From Acidovorax sp. CF316 (lineage in GTDB: Bacteria; Pseudomonadota; Gammaproteobacteria; Burkholderiales; Burkholderiaceae_C), in NCBI RefSeq assembly GCF_000276605.1, contig NZ_AKJX01000178.1, positions 20,604 through 84,603 on the forward strand: 64,000 nucleotides of DNA, written 5' to 3'. The position numbers were made by a program, and so were the translations under genes. Numbering within the stretch: the stretch's first letter is position 1; each line of letters begins with the position of its first letter. Shown here piece after piece: positions 8,512-17,357 of the stretch. The notes under the pieces are model-generated. The model saw only the letters and a program-made list of their open reading frames with translations, searched no databases and was not told where the DNA came from.

Positions 8512-9509
8512 GCCTGCTCCTTGTGCTGTGTGCTGGCCGCGGCCGCTGGCGGGTCCTTCCTCAAAGCCTGTGCGATGCGTTCGATAAGGCCCCAGATGCC
8601 CTTTTGCATGTACAGCGTGACGGCGATCAGCAGCAGGCCCAGCAGCAGCATCCAGCGCGGCCAGAACGAGGCCAGCCAGTCGGCCGCGATGGTGTAGAAC
8701 GCCGCGCCGATGACCGAGGCGAGCAGGTTGCCGGTGCCGCCGATCACGGTCATGAGCAGAATGGTCTCGCTCACGTGGTACTCAATGCTGGACAGTGGCG
8801 CGATCCCCGACAGCATGGCGGCCAGCCCGCCTGCCAGGCCGGTCACTGCGCCCGAGATCACAAAGGCCAGCAGCTTGAACGCCCGGACGTTGTAGCCCAC
8901 GGCGGCGGCGCGCGCTTCGTTGTCGCGGATGGCCAGCAAGGTGCGCCCGAACTTCGACTCGGCCACGCGCTGCATGGCCACGAACACGGCAAGAAAGACC
9001 ACCGCCACGAAGGCGTAGTAGCGCCAGGGGCTGCCGGTGTCGAACAACTCCAGGCCGAAGACCAACAAAGGGGGCCGCGCAATGCCGAGCAGCCCGTTGT
9101 CGCCACCCGTGAGGTCCACCATCGAATACGCGAGGAAGTAGGCCATCTGCGCGAAGGCCAGCGTCAGCATCACGAAGTACACGCCGCGCTGGCGGATGGC
9201 GAACCAGCCCACAAGGGCGGCAGCCAGCGCACCGATGGCGGTGGCGCCCAGCATGGCCACCAGCAGCGGCACCTTGAAGTGCAACAGCAGCAGCCCCGCG
9301 GCATAGCTGCCCAGGCCGTAGAAGATGCCCTGCCCGAAGGACATGAGCCCGGTGTAGCCCAGCAGCAGGTTGCAGGCCATGGCCGCCATCGCGAAGATGA
9401 GCAGTTCGGTGGCCAGCGAGCCCGATGCCAGCACCAGCGGCAACGCCAGCGCCAACAGGGCAGCCAGCGCCGTGAAGCGGTGGCGAACGAGAAGCTTGTT
9501 GTGGTTCAT
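8508..9509 (-). CDS. livM: ABC importer permease, LivM type
   Basis: Inner-membrane permease of 333 residues, rich in hydrophobic segments. Family features include LLGYTGLMSFGQGIFYGLG near residue 50 and the EAA-like loop RDNEARAAAVGYNVRAFKL. The C-terminus is a lysine/alanine-rich cytosolic tail. It partners with the LivH permease encoded ten bases upstream and with the two ATPases downstream. Confidence 0.92.
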   Translation of the reverse strand: MNHNKLLVRHRFTALAALLALALPLVLASGSLATELLIFAMAAMACNLLLGYTGLMSFGQGIFYGLGSYAAGLLLLHFKVPLLVAMLGATAIGALAAALVGWFAIRQRGVYFVMLTLAFAQMAYFLAYSMVDLTGGDNGLLGIARPPLLVFGLELFDTGSPWRYYAFVAVVFLAVFVAMQRVAESKFGRTLLAIRDNEARAAAVGYNVRAFKLLAFVISGAVTGLAGGLAAMLSGIAPLSSIEYHVSETILLMTVIGGTGNLLASVIGAAFYTIAADWLASFWPRWMLLLGLLLIAVTLYMQKGIWGLIERIAQALRKDPPAAAASTQHKEQA

Positions 9510-9519
9510 TGTTGTCCCC

Positions 9520-10377
9520 CTATGCGCGGCCGAGCAGTCCGTTGGGGCGCAGCAGCAACACCAAGGCCATGGCCACGTAGATCATCAGATTGGCGCCGGG
9601 GGGCCAGAGCGTGCTCATCATGCTTTGCACGATGCCCACCAGCAGGCCACCCACCAGCGCCCCGGTGAAGCTGCCCATGCCCCCCACCACCACGGCGACG
9701 AAGGCAATGCCCAGTGCCTCCACCCCCATGAACGGGTCGACCCCACGGATGGGGGCTGCCAACACGCCCGCCAGGGCCGCCGTGGCCGCGCCCAGGGCGA
9801 ACACCAGCGAGAAGATGCGCCGGATGTTCAGGCCCAGCAGCGACACCATCTCCGCCGATTCGCTGCCTGCCCGCACGATGGCGCCCAGCCGCGTTCCTTC
9901 GAGCACCGCGCCCAGCACGGCCGCCATGGCCACGCCCAAGCCGATCACGAACAGCCGGTACTTGGGGTAGACAAAATCGCCGGCCACCACCACGCCCTGC
10001 AGCAGCTCGGGCGGCGGCACGTTGTTGCCGTGCGGGCCCCAGTACAGGATCACCGCCTCCTGCAGCACCAGGGCCAGGCCCACGGTGATGAGGATGTGCA
10101 GCTCATGCGGCAGGTGGTAGACCCGGCGGAACAGCAGGGCCTCGGCCAGCCATGCGAACAGGCCGACCGCCAGCGGGCCGAGAACGAGCGTCCACCAGAA
10201 GTTGAGGCCTGCGCCGACGAGCTGGTAGCAGCCGTATGCCCCCAGCAGAAAGAAAGCGCCGTGCGCGAAGTTCACGAAGCGCAGCAGGCCGAAGATGATG
10301 GACAGGCCGACGGCCAGCACGAAATACAGCATGCCCAGGCCGATGCCGTTGACAAGCTGGAGCAGATAGACGTTCAT
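9520..10377 (-). CDS. livH: ABC importer permease, LivH type
   Basis: Permease of 285 residues opening with LLQLVNGIGLGMLYFVLAVG and containing GLLRFVNFAHGAFFLLGAYG, the typical LivH start. Several hydrophobic helices follow, and the protein ends LLRPNGLLGRA as LivH proteins do. It is placed between the periplasmic receptor gene and livM in the canonical order receptor-H-M-G-F. Confidence 0.93.
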   Translation of the reverse strand: MNVYLLQLVNGIGLGMLYFVLAVGLSIIFGLLRFVNFAHGAFFLLGAYGCYQLVGAGLNFWWTLVLGPLAVGLFAWLAEALLFRRVYHLPHELHILITVGLALVLQEAVILYWGPHGNNVPPPELLQGVVVAGDFVYPKYRLFVIGLGVAMAAVLGAVLEGTRLGAIVRAGSESAEMVSLLGLNIRRIFSLVFALGAATAALAGVLAAPIRGVDPFMGVEALGIAFVAVVVGGMGSFTGALVGGLLVGIVQSMMSTLWPPGANLMIYVAMALVLLLRPNGLLGRA

Positions 10378-10444
10378 GGGCGGAATTCACTGGTGGGAAC
10401 GGCGCGCGCGCAGGCCCCTGGGCCCGCGCGTGCACGGCAGGCCC

Positions 10445-11644
10445 TCAGGCCATCTTGCAGCCGGCCTCCTGGGGCGACAGGAAGAAGCGGCCCGAGCTGA
10501 TGATGTCGGCGTAGTCGTCCTTGTCGCGCATCTGGCCCTTGGCCTTGCCCTTGATGAGGTAGAAGTCGCGCAGCACCTGGTGGTCCTCCTTGCGCACTTC
10601 TTCCAGGCCGGTCAGGCTCTCGAACTTCAGCCCCTCCAGCGCCGCAGCGACGGCCTTGGGGTCGGTGCTCTTGGCCTTGTTGATCGCCTCGATCAGCATG
10701 CGCGTGTTGATGTAGGGCGCGGCCAGGCTGTAGTTGGGCGTGAGCTTGAACTTCTCGCGCACCTGGCTCACGAAGCGCTTGTTGTAGGCCGTGTCGATGG
10801 TGTGCCAGTACACGGCGCCGAAGTACACGCCGTCGCAGATGTCCGCGCCCAGCGACTCGAACTGCTCCAGCCCCGATGCCGCCGCGACGACGATGGTCAT
10901 CTTCTGTTTCATGCCAAAGCTCACCGCCTGGCGCAGCGTGTCGGACGCCTGCGCGCCGTAGTTGAGCAGGAACAGCACGTCGGCCTTCGAGGCCATGGCG
11001 TTGGTCAGGTGGCCGCTGAACTCGCGCTCGGTCAGCGAGTGGTAGCTGTTGCCCACGTGCTCGATGCCCTTTTCCTTGAACAGGTCCTTGGCGTTCTTGA
11101 GCAGACCTTCGCCGAACACGTACTGCGGCGTGATGGTGTACCAACGCCTGGCCTTTGGCATGCGCTCGGCCAGCGGCCGGGCCGAGCCCTGGATCAGCCC
11201 GTAGGTGGGCAGCGCCCAGCGGAAGGTGCTGCGGTTGCAGTCGCTACCGGTCAGCTCGTCGGCACCGCCGTTGGTGACCAGGATGCCGCCGGCCTTGTCG
11301 ATCTCCTTGCTCATGGCCAGCGATTCGGCGGACAGCAGTGCGCCGGTGAAGAGGTTGATCTTGTGCTGCTCCATGGCCTCCTGCACGCGGCGCACGGCCG
11401 TCGCGGGCTTGGCCTCGGTATCGAGCATGCGGTAGCCGAGCTTGCGGCCGAGCACCGTGCCCTGCTGCTCCACGGCCAGCTGCATGCCCATCTCGGAGTA
11501 CTTGCCGATGGCGGAGAAGGTGCCCGACATGGCGGTCGGGCAGGCAAGCACCAGGTCATTGTTGCCCTGGGCGATGGAGAACAGCGGGTGGGCGGCCAGG
11601 CCGGCTGCGGCCGTGGCTTGCAGGAATGCGCGTCGTTGGATCAT
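10445..11644 (-). CDS. ABC importer periplasmic substrate-binding protein (Liv/Peripla_BP_6)
   Basis: Receptor of 399 residues for the downstream Liv importer. The chosen ATG at 11644 has AAGGAGA six bases upstream. The N-terminus MIQRRAFLQATAAAG is a signal with a twin-arginine-like start, and mature sequence begins near FSIAQGNNDLVLACPT. The type I periplasmic-binding fold is supported by GTFSAIGKYSEMGMQLA and the central VLFLLNYGAQASD. By analogy with p-coumarate receptors of the CouP kind it may bind an aromatic acid; this is inferred from context. Confidence 0.88.
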   Translation of the reverse strand: MIQRRAFLQATAAAGLAAHPLFSIAQGNNDLVLACPTAMSGTFSAIGKYSEMGMQLAVEQQGTVLGRKLGYRMLDTEAKPATAVRRVQEAMEQHKINLFTGALLSAESLAMSKEIDKAGGILVTNGGADELTGSDCNRSTFRWALPTYGLIQGSARPLAERMPKARRWYTITPQYVFGEGLLKNAKDLFKEKGIEHVGNSYHSLTEREFSGHLTNAMASKADVLFLLNYGAQASDTLRQAVSFGMKQKMTIVVAAASGLEQFESLGADICDGVYFGAVYWHTIDTAYNKRFVSQVREKFKLTPNYSLAAPYINTRMLIEAINKAKSTDPKAVAAALEGLKFESLTGLEEVRKEDHQVLRDFYLIKGKAKGQMRDKDDYADIISSGRFFLSPQEAGCKMA

Positions 11645-11719
11645 GGATGTCTCCTTGGGTGGTTGTTGGTGGTCGGCAAGAAAAAGAGGCAGGCGCGGTG
11701 CTTCCACGCCATCAGGGGC

Positions 11720-13615
11720 TCACGGGGATCCGTCGTCGTCCACCCAGGCCAGGTGGACCTTGGCAGGCAGCCGGGCCCAGGCAGCGGACAGCCGCTCAGC
11801 GCACGCGGCCCGGTCGATGGGCGCGGTGGCGCGCAGCGTGACGGTGGCTTCGGTGCCGTCGTTCGCGGCCGCAATGTCCACCAGCGCGACCGGCTGCTGC
11901 AGGTCGGCGATTTCCATGCGCAGCTTGTAGACCAGCGCCATGTCGCGCAGCGCGGGCTTGTAGATCTTGCCCACGCCCGTCACGGGGATCGAATCGAGCA
12001 CGAACAGGTGGCGCGGCTTCGCCGGCGGCTCGGGAATGCGGTCGCCGATGTAGCGCTGCAGCTCGGCGGTGTCCACGCTCTGGCCCGGCGCCAGCGCCAC
12101 GAAGATCACGGGCAGCTCGCCCGCATACCCGTCGGGCATGCCCACGGCCGCGCTCAGCGCCACGGCGGGGTGGGCGTTGGCCACTTCTTCGATGGACTGC
12201 GGGTCGATGTTGTGGCCGCTGCGGATGATCAGGTCCTTCTCGCGGCCGGTGAGGAACAGGTAGCCGTTCTCGTCCAGGCGGCCCAGGTCACCCGTGACCA
12301 GCCCGCCATCGGGCGTGAAGGCGCCGTGGTCGTGCCCGGGGTTGAGGTAGCCGCCCACGATCTGCGGGCCGCGCGCGACGACCGAGCCGATGGTGCCCAC
12401 CGGGCAGGGCTGCCAGCGCCCCTCGGCATCGCGCTGCAGGATGTCGATGGCCGAGAACGGCGCGCGGATGCCCACGCTGCCGCGCACATGCGCCCCATGC
12501 AGTGGCGTGGCGGCGATGGCGGCCACGCTCTCGGTCATGCCGTACTGCTCCAAGAGCGCAATGCCCGTGCGCTCCTCGAAGCGTTGGCCGATGGCCGTGG
12601 GCAGGGCCGCGCCGCCGGTGAAGGCAAAGCGCACCGAAGACAGGTCGCAGCCCTGCACCGGCACCTCGCTGAGCGCGCCGATGGAGGTCGGCACGCCCCC
12701 GATGAAGGTGGCGCGGTAGCGCTCGGCGATGCGCCAGAAGTTCTTCACGATGGCCGGGTCGCGCAGCCCCGCGGGCGACAGCATCACCACATGGCCACCT
12801 GCGGCCAGCACCGACATGCCGATGGTGGAGGTACCGCCCACATGGAACAGCGGAAAGCCGTTGAGCGCGACATCCTGCTCGGTCAGGTCGAAGGCCTGGG
12901 CCAGCGCCCAGGCCGCATGGATCTGGTTGCCGTGCGTCTGGCGCACCAGCTTGGGCAGGCCGGTGGTCCCGCCGGTATGGAACAGCGCCGCGATGGCGGC
13001 GGGATCGTGGACGCGCTCGAAGGCCAGGCGGTCGCCAGGCTGCGCGTCCATGGCCGCTTCGAGGGCGTGCACGCGCGGGTCCTGGGCCCCGGGCGCGCCG
13101 CCCATCACCAGCACGGCCTGCAGGCCTGGCACGCGGGGCAGCACCTGCTGCACCTTGGCCCAGATCTCCGGGTCCAGCGCAGGGCCGGGGCAGACCAGGA
13201 TGCGGGCGGCCTCCGCCTCCAGCAGCGCGGCGATGACCTCGGGCGCCAGCAGGTAGTTGATGCAGCTGGCGGTGCCCGCCGTCTGCGCGCCCCAGATCAA
13301 CGCCGGAACACGGGCATGGGTGCGTGCGACGATGGACACCACGCCCTCCCCCGCTATGCCGAAGTGCGCGAACAGGTTGGCGGCGCGCGTGATCTCGGCC
13401 AGCAGCTCCTTGTGGGTATAGGTGGCCGGCACATCCTCAAGCGCGGCCGAAGGCATCATGGTCAAGGCCATGCGGTCGCCGCACAGTGTGGCCGTGGCCT
13501 GGAACACTTCGTAGATGCTGCGCGACGGCACCAGCTCGCCGTAGGGCAGGGTCTCCAGCCGCTCGATATCCGCGATGCCCCGGATCTTCTGTTCCGAGCG
13601 TGTCGTCTTGGTCAT
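11720..13615 (-). CDS. Acyl-CoA synthetase (AMP-forming)
   Basis: ANL-superfamily ligase of 631 residues. The phosphate-binding motif is LFHTGGTTGLPK, the adenine region is LEQYGMTE, the hinge-side motif is LVTGDLGRLDENGYLFLTGR and the catalytic-lysine region is GVGKIYKPAL. It should activate a carboxylic acid to its CoA thioester in the cytosol. It is the first gene of the leftward ligase-Liv-esterase operon and supplies the substrate for the beta-oxidation genes at 1-3 kb. No strong ribosome-binding site precedes the ATG. Confidence 0.9.
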   Translation of the reverse strand: MTKTTRSEQKIRGIADIERLETLPYGELVPSRSIYEVFQATATLCGDRMALTMMPSAALEDVPATYTHKELLAEITRAANLFAHFGIAGEGVVSIVARTHARVPALIWGAQTAGTASCINYLLAPEVIAALLEAEAARILVCPGPALDPEIWAKVQQVLPRVPGLQAVLVMGGAPGAQDPRVHALEAAMDAQPGDRLAFERVHDPAAIAALFHTGGTTGLPKLVRQTHGNQIHAAWALAQAFDLTEQDVALNGFPLFHVGGTSTIGMSVLAAGGHVVMLSPAGLRDPAIVKNFWRIAERYRATFIGGVPTSIGALSEVPVQGCDLSSVRFAFTGGAALPTAIGQRFEERTGIALLEQYGMTESVAAIAATPLHGAHVRGSVGIRAPFSAIDILQRDAEGRWQPCPVGTIGSVVARGPQIVGGYLNPGHDHGAFTPDGGLVTGDLGRLDENGYLFLTGREKDLIIRSGHNIDPQSIEEVANAHPAVALSAAVGMPDGYAGELPVIFVALAPGQSVDTAELQRYIGDRIPEPPAKPRHLFVLDSIPVTGVGKIYKPALRDMALVYKLRMEIADLQQPVALVDIAAANDGTEATVTLRATAPIDRAACAERLSAAWARLPAKVHLAWVDDDGSP

Positions 13616-13723
13616 TGTTGGTCGCTCCGCACGTGGCGCTTCGCAAGAAATTCAAAGCCCTTGGCCTATGGCACGCCATCCAACCTCCGTGGTACTGCCG
13701 GAAAGCGCGCAAGCGCTGCCCTA

Positions 13724-13740
13724 CCCGGAAATGTTCCGGG
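13724..13740. promoter_or_regulatory. Perfect inverted repeat upstream of the acyl-CoA synthetase
   Basis: Seven-base arms CCCGGAA and TTCCGGG flank ATG, about 110 bases before the ligase start codon. It could be a protein-binding dyad or a hairpin in the leader. It does not resemble the 3157-3182 repeat. Confidence 0.3.
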
Positions 13741-13884
13741 AGCTTTTGCGTGGACCAGGGGGTGGAAGAAAGCCGTGCCGAAATGCGTTCAGGCGGTGAT
13801 GTCTCTTGCGCTCCTTGTAATCCGGCTGCATGGCTTGCATGCGCCGTGTTGATGGAGCAAGTCTAGGAATCGCACGCATTGCGG

Positions 13885-13903
13885 ACAATGTGACGAAGTC
13901 ACA
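13885..13903. promoter_or_regulatory. Candidate operator ACAATGTG-N6-TCACA (copy 2)
   Basis: Same thirteen fixed bases as the element at 3107-3125, including a TGTGA-N5-TCACA dyad. It lies about 270 bases before the acyl-CoA synthetase start. The pairing of copies upstream of the activation/import operon and the beta-oxidation operon suggests common control. Confidence 0.35.
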
Positions 13904-14067
13904 GCGCCCACCCGAAGTTTTGTGCAAGGGGCACACGGCGCCCCCTGCCACTAGCGGCTATGGTTCAGGCCACAGCACCCGCGCCAGACGGGTGCACCGG
14001 AGACAAGCCCAAAGGAATGACAACACCCGCCCACCACGGGCCCACGGCCTGTGGAGACCCGGCCGCA

Positions 14068-15153
14068 TCAGCCACCAGCCGGCACCGCCTTCATCAGCCG
14101 CTGCCACAGCTGCTGGTTGAAGTCGCGCGCCGGCGCCGTCTGGCCGGTGCGCACCACGATCAGCTGGCGGCTGGGCACCACGAAGAGCTTGCGGTCGTGA
14201 AAGCCCAGCGCGGCCACCAGGTCGGCCGGAGCGGTCTCGATCAGCGGCCCCTCGCGCCGGGGCGCGTCTGCACCGCTCAGGTAGGCATGGCTGCCGCCAT
14301 TGAGCCACCACAGGCGCCCATAGGCCGGGTTGGTCGGCGTGCGCTGCAGCAGCAGGCCGAGCTGCGCGGCCGATACCACACGGCGGCCGTCGGGCGCGAG
14401 GCCCTGGTCCAGCACCAGCTGCCCCATGCGTGCGATGTCGCGCGGCGTGGTCACCAGCCCGGTGGGGTTGCCTGCGTCGGCCAGCGCGGCGGGCCGGGGG
14501 CGCCAGGCGGTATCGGCCATGCCCAGCGGCACGGTGAGCCACTGGCGCGTGATCTCGTCCAGCGGCCCGCGCGCCGCCTGCTCCAGCACGCGCTTGGTCA
14601 CGGCGTAGGCAGGCGTGTTGTAGAAGAAGCGCGCGCCCGGCTCGGCCTCGGTGCGCAGGTCCTCCGTGAGGCCGGAGGTCATTTCCAGCAACTGGCGCAC
14701 GGTGATGCGCGCCTCCACCGCGGGCGGGGCCTTGGACCAGGCGGCACCGATATAGGTGGCCACCGGGCGCTCCACGTCCATCAGCCCGCGGTCGGCCGCA
14801 ATGGCCGCCAGCAGCGCGATGAAGCTCTTTTGCTGCGAGGCTACGTCCTCCAGCAGCGCGCCATCGGCCGCCTGGCCATGCACGAAGGCGGCGCGAAAGA
14901 CGGTTGCATCCGCCGGCAGCGGCCAGTGCTGCTCGGCAATCACCTGCCGGTTCTGGATGATCAGCAGGCCCGTGGTCTTTTGCGCGCGTGCGTAGTCGAG
15001 CACCTCCTGCAGCGCGGCGGCGTTCCAGGCGGCTGGTACCGTGGCGCCCATGGCGGGTGGCGCGGCCGTGGGCGAAGCAGCGCAGCCCAGCAGGGCGGCG
15101 GCCACGCACAGTGCGGTGGCGGCTGCACGGGTGGTGGTAGCGATGGGAGTCAT
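14068..15153 (-). CDS. Serine hydrolase, class C beta-lactamase-related lipoprotein
   Basis: Penicillin-binding-fold hydrolase of about 361 residues. The SxxK nucleophile is Ser106/Lys109 in VASQQKSF, and FYNTPAY supplies the tyrosine motif. The N-terminus carries a lipobox LLGC with Cys24, so an envelope location is likely. The ATG at 15153 has AAGGA eight bases upstream; in-frame ATGs at 15162, 15174 and 15186 have weaker sites, and the last would leave nine bases after the CoA-transferase stop. Such proteins act as esterases, amidases or peptidases; the substrate is unknown. It is the last gene of the porin/Bug/CoA-transferase strand run. Confidence 0.82.
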   Translation of the reverse strand: MTPIATTTRAAATALCVAAALLGCAASPTAAPPAMGATVPAAWNAAALQEVLDYARAQKTTGLLIIQNRQVIAEQHWPLPADATVFRAAFVHGQAADGALLEDVASQQKSFIALLAAIAADRGLMDVERPVATYIGAAWSKAPPAVEARITVRQLLEMTSGLTEDLRTEAEPGARFFYNTPAYAVTKRVLEQAARGPLDEITRQWLTVPLGMADTAWRPRPAALADAGNPTGLVTTPRDIARMGQLVLDQGLAPDGRRVVSAAQLGLLLQRTPTNPAYGRLWWLNGGSHAYLSGADAPRREGPLIETAPADLVAALGFHDRKLFVVPSRQLIVVRTGQTAPARDFNQQLWQRLMKAVPAGG

Positions 15154-15195
15154 GGTCGTCATCCTTGCTTTCATTGCATTGCGCATGGCGGCAAC

Positions 15196-16299
15196 TCAGC
15201 TGGCCACGCGCCAGCCCAGGCCGGGCGAGATGGCGCGGGCATCGCCCTCGCCCAGCGCCAGCGGCTGCAGCAGCCCGGTCTCGGCCGCCTGCTGGGCGAA
15301 TTCGCGCAGACTGCGCACGCGCGCCGCGGGCACGCCCGCTGCGTTCAGGCCCTGCTCCAGCTCGGCCGCGGGCTGGTCGGCCAGTTGCGCGGCCAGCAGT
15401 TCGCGGAAGGCGCCGGGGTCCAGCGCGCGCGCAAAGCTCGGGCCGCTGCCCGTGCCGGGGTCAAGCAGCGGCGTGTAGCGCGCGGGCTCCACGCCCAGCA
15501 CCCGCATCAGCGCCGCAATGTGCTGCGGCGTGTTGGCGCCAATGGCCAGCCAGCCGTCGCGGCAGGCAAAGGTGTCGGCCGCCGGGCTGCCCGAGAAGCC
15601 CTTGTTGCCCACGCGCGGGATCTCCTGCCCGGTGCTCAGCACGTCGCAGGCAAAGGGGTACATGAGCTGCAGCGCGCTGGCCCACATGCTCACGTCAAGG
15701 AAGCTGCCCTCGCCCGTCAGGTCCCGCTCGCGCAGCGCGGCCATGATGGCCATCGCACCGACCAGGCCCGTCGCCGCGTCGATGACAGGAAAGCCCACCT
15801 TGGTCGGCGGCGCGCCTTCCTGGCCGCCCAGCAGGGTCATGCCGGTCAGCGCCTGCATCACATGATCGTAGGCGCCCCGCGGCGTGAGTTCCGGGTCACT
15901 CAGGCCGTAGCCCGAGATGGCGCAGTACACGATGCGCGGGTTGACGGCCTTCACCTGCTCGTAGCCCAGGCCATGGCGCTCGAGCACGCCGGGGCGGTAG
16001 TTGTCGACCATCACGTCGGCGTGGCGCGCCAGGTCCAGTGCCTGGGCACGGCCCTCCGCCGTCGCCAGATCGATCGCCTGCATGTGCTTGCCGGCGTTCA
16101 GTGCCGTGAAGGCGTGCGCGCCTGCGCCACCGCGGCGCATCACGTCGCCGCCGCCGGGGCGCTCGACCTTGGTCACCTCGGCCCCCATCTGCGCGAGTTG
16201 GAAGGTGGCGAACGGGCCGGCAATGACATGGCTAAAATCCAGTACGCGCACGCCGCGCAGCGCCTGCGGCGGCGATTTCCAGGTGCGGGGTGCGCTCAT
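15196..16299 (-). CDS. Class III CoA-transferase (CaiB/Frc family)
   Basis: Family III CoA-transferase of 367 residues, expected to move CoA from a donor thioester to a carboxylic acid. The N-terminal GVRVLDFSHVIAGPF is typical, and the catalytic aspartate is most likely Asp174 in PVIDAATGL. The ATG at 16299 overlaps the stop of the Bug receptor gene as ATGA. Co-transcription of a receptor and a CoA-transferase suggests that the imported acid is activated directly on entry. Confidence 0.9.
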   Translation of the reverse strand: MSAPRTWKSPPQALRGVRVLDFSHVIAGPFATFQLAQMGAEVTKVERPGGGDVMRRGGAGAHAFTALNAGKHMQAIDLATAEGRAQALDLARHADVMVDNYRPGVLERHGLGYEQVKAVNPRIVYCAISGYGLSDPELTPRGAYDHVMQALTGMTLLGGQEGAPPTKVGFPVIDAATGLVGAMAIMAALRERDLTGEGSFLDVSMWASALQLMYPFACDVLSTGQEIPRVGNKGFSGSPAADTFACRDGWLAIGANTPQHIAALMRVLGVEPARYTPLLDPGTGSGPSFARALDPGAFRELLAAQLADQPAAELEQGLNAAGVPAARVRSLREFAQQAAETGLLQPLALGEGDARAISPGLGWRVAS

Positions 16300-17297
16300 C
16301 GGATGCTCCCTTGCGTGGCCTTGACGAGCTTTTCCAGCTTGGCCGTCTCGGCCTGGATGAAGGTGGCGAAGGCCTGGGGCGAGGCACTCAGGCTGACCAC
16401 CGTGCCCGCGTCCTCGGTCTCCTTGCGCAGGGCCGGGTCGTCGAAGGCCCGGTGCACCGCCTTGAACAGCGCCTGCACGGTGCCCTCTGGCGTACCGGCG
16501 GGTGCCCACAGGCCGAACCATGCGTCCAGCACCAGGTCCTCGCTGCCCAGCAGTTCCCGCAGCGTGGGCACCTGCGGAAAGGCGGCCAGGCGCTTGGCGC
16601 TGGTCACGGCCAGGGCATGCACCTTGCCCGACTGCACATGCGGCGCCGCCGTGGACGCGATGGGGAACGCGAAATGAACCGAACGCGAGAGCAGTGCGGG
16701 GATGATCTCCACCGAGCCCTTGTAGGGCACGTGCAACGCGTCGATGCCGGTGTGCAGCGACAGCGCCGCAGCGCACAGGTGGGCGGCGCTGCCGATGCCG
16801 CCCGAGGCGTAGTTGAGCGTGCCCGGGCTCTTGCGCGCGGCCGCCACCAGGTCGTCCACGCTGCGGTAGGGCGAATCGGCCGCCACCACCAGGATGGACG
16901 GTGCCAGGCCGATGGCCGAGATCGGCGCAAAGTCTTTTTGAGGATCGAACTTCACGCTGGGCTGCAGCGCCTTCTGCACGATGTGCGACGAGGCACCCAT
17001 GAGCAGGTTGTAGCCATCGGGCGCCATGCGCGCCACATTCTGCGCGGCGACGATGCCGCCGGCACCGACGACGTTCTCGACGAACATCACGGCGCCCTTG
17101 CCCAGCGCGGGCGCCATGCGCACGGCCGTGGCACGGGCCAGCAGGTCCGGCCCGCCGCCCGCGGCGAAGGGCACGACCAGCCGCACCGGGCGGCTCGGAA
17201 AATCGCCGGCCTGCTGCGCGAACGCCGCACGGGGCAGGCCAGTGGCGGCGGCCGCCAGGGCCAGGAGTTGCAGTTGGAATCGGCGTCGATCAGGCAT
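16296..17297 (-). CDS. Bug/TctC-family periplasmic receptor
   Basis: Tripartite-tricarboxylate-type receptor of 333 residues. The start at 17297 gives a compact signal peptide MPDRRRFQLQLLALAAAATG ending AFAQQ; an upstream in-frame ATG at 17342 is less likely. Family hallmarks are RPVRLVVPFAAGGGPDLLAR, DGYNLLMG and DALHVPYKG. No TctA or TctB membrane genes accompany it. It overlaps the CoA-transferase by four bases and follows a porin gene, so outer-membrane entry, binding and activation are encoded together. Confidence 0.9.
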   Translation of the reverse strand: MPDRRRFQLQLLALAAAATGLPRAAFAQQAGDFPSRPVRLVVPFAAGGGPDLLARATAVRMAPALGKGAVMFVENVVGAGGIVAAQNVARMAPDGYNLLMGASSHIVQKALQPSVKFDPQKDFAPISAIGLAPSILVVAADSPYRSVDDLVAAARKSPGTLNYASGGIGSAAHLCAAALSLHTGIDALHVPYKGSVEIIPALLSRSVHFAFPIASTAAPHVQSGKVHALAVTSAKRLAAFPQVPTLRELLGSEDLVLDAWFGLWAPAGTPEGTVQALFKAVHRAFDDPALRKETEDAGTVVSLSASPQAFATFIQAETAKLEKLVKATQGSIR

Positions 17298-17357
17298 ACG
17301 CAAAGGGTCTCGGAAAATCGGTGGGTTCACAGAAGGCAGCATGCGGGAACACCGTCG

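Larger units (their letters stand above)
13616..14067. other. Intergenic region upstream of the acyl-CoA synthetase operon
   Basis: A 452-base stretch without a convincing gene. It must hold the promoter of the leftward CoA ligase-Liv operon and the 3' end of the serine hydrolase transcript. Two dyad elements are listed separately (13724-13740 and 13885-13903). No T-tailed terminator was found. Confidence 0.6.

Noticed and set aside
10376..13852. Very long open frame on the plus strand (over 1100 codons) across the Liv receptor and acyl-CoA synthetase genes
   Set aside because: It is antisense to two genes with clear catalytic and family motifs, has low-complexity His/Arg/Gly-rich translation, and is a known artefact of G+C-rich DNA.
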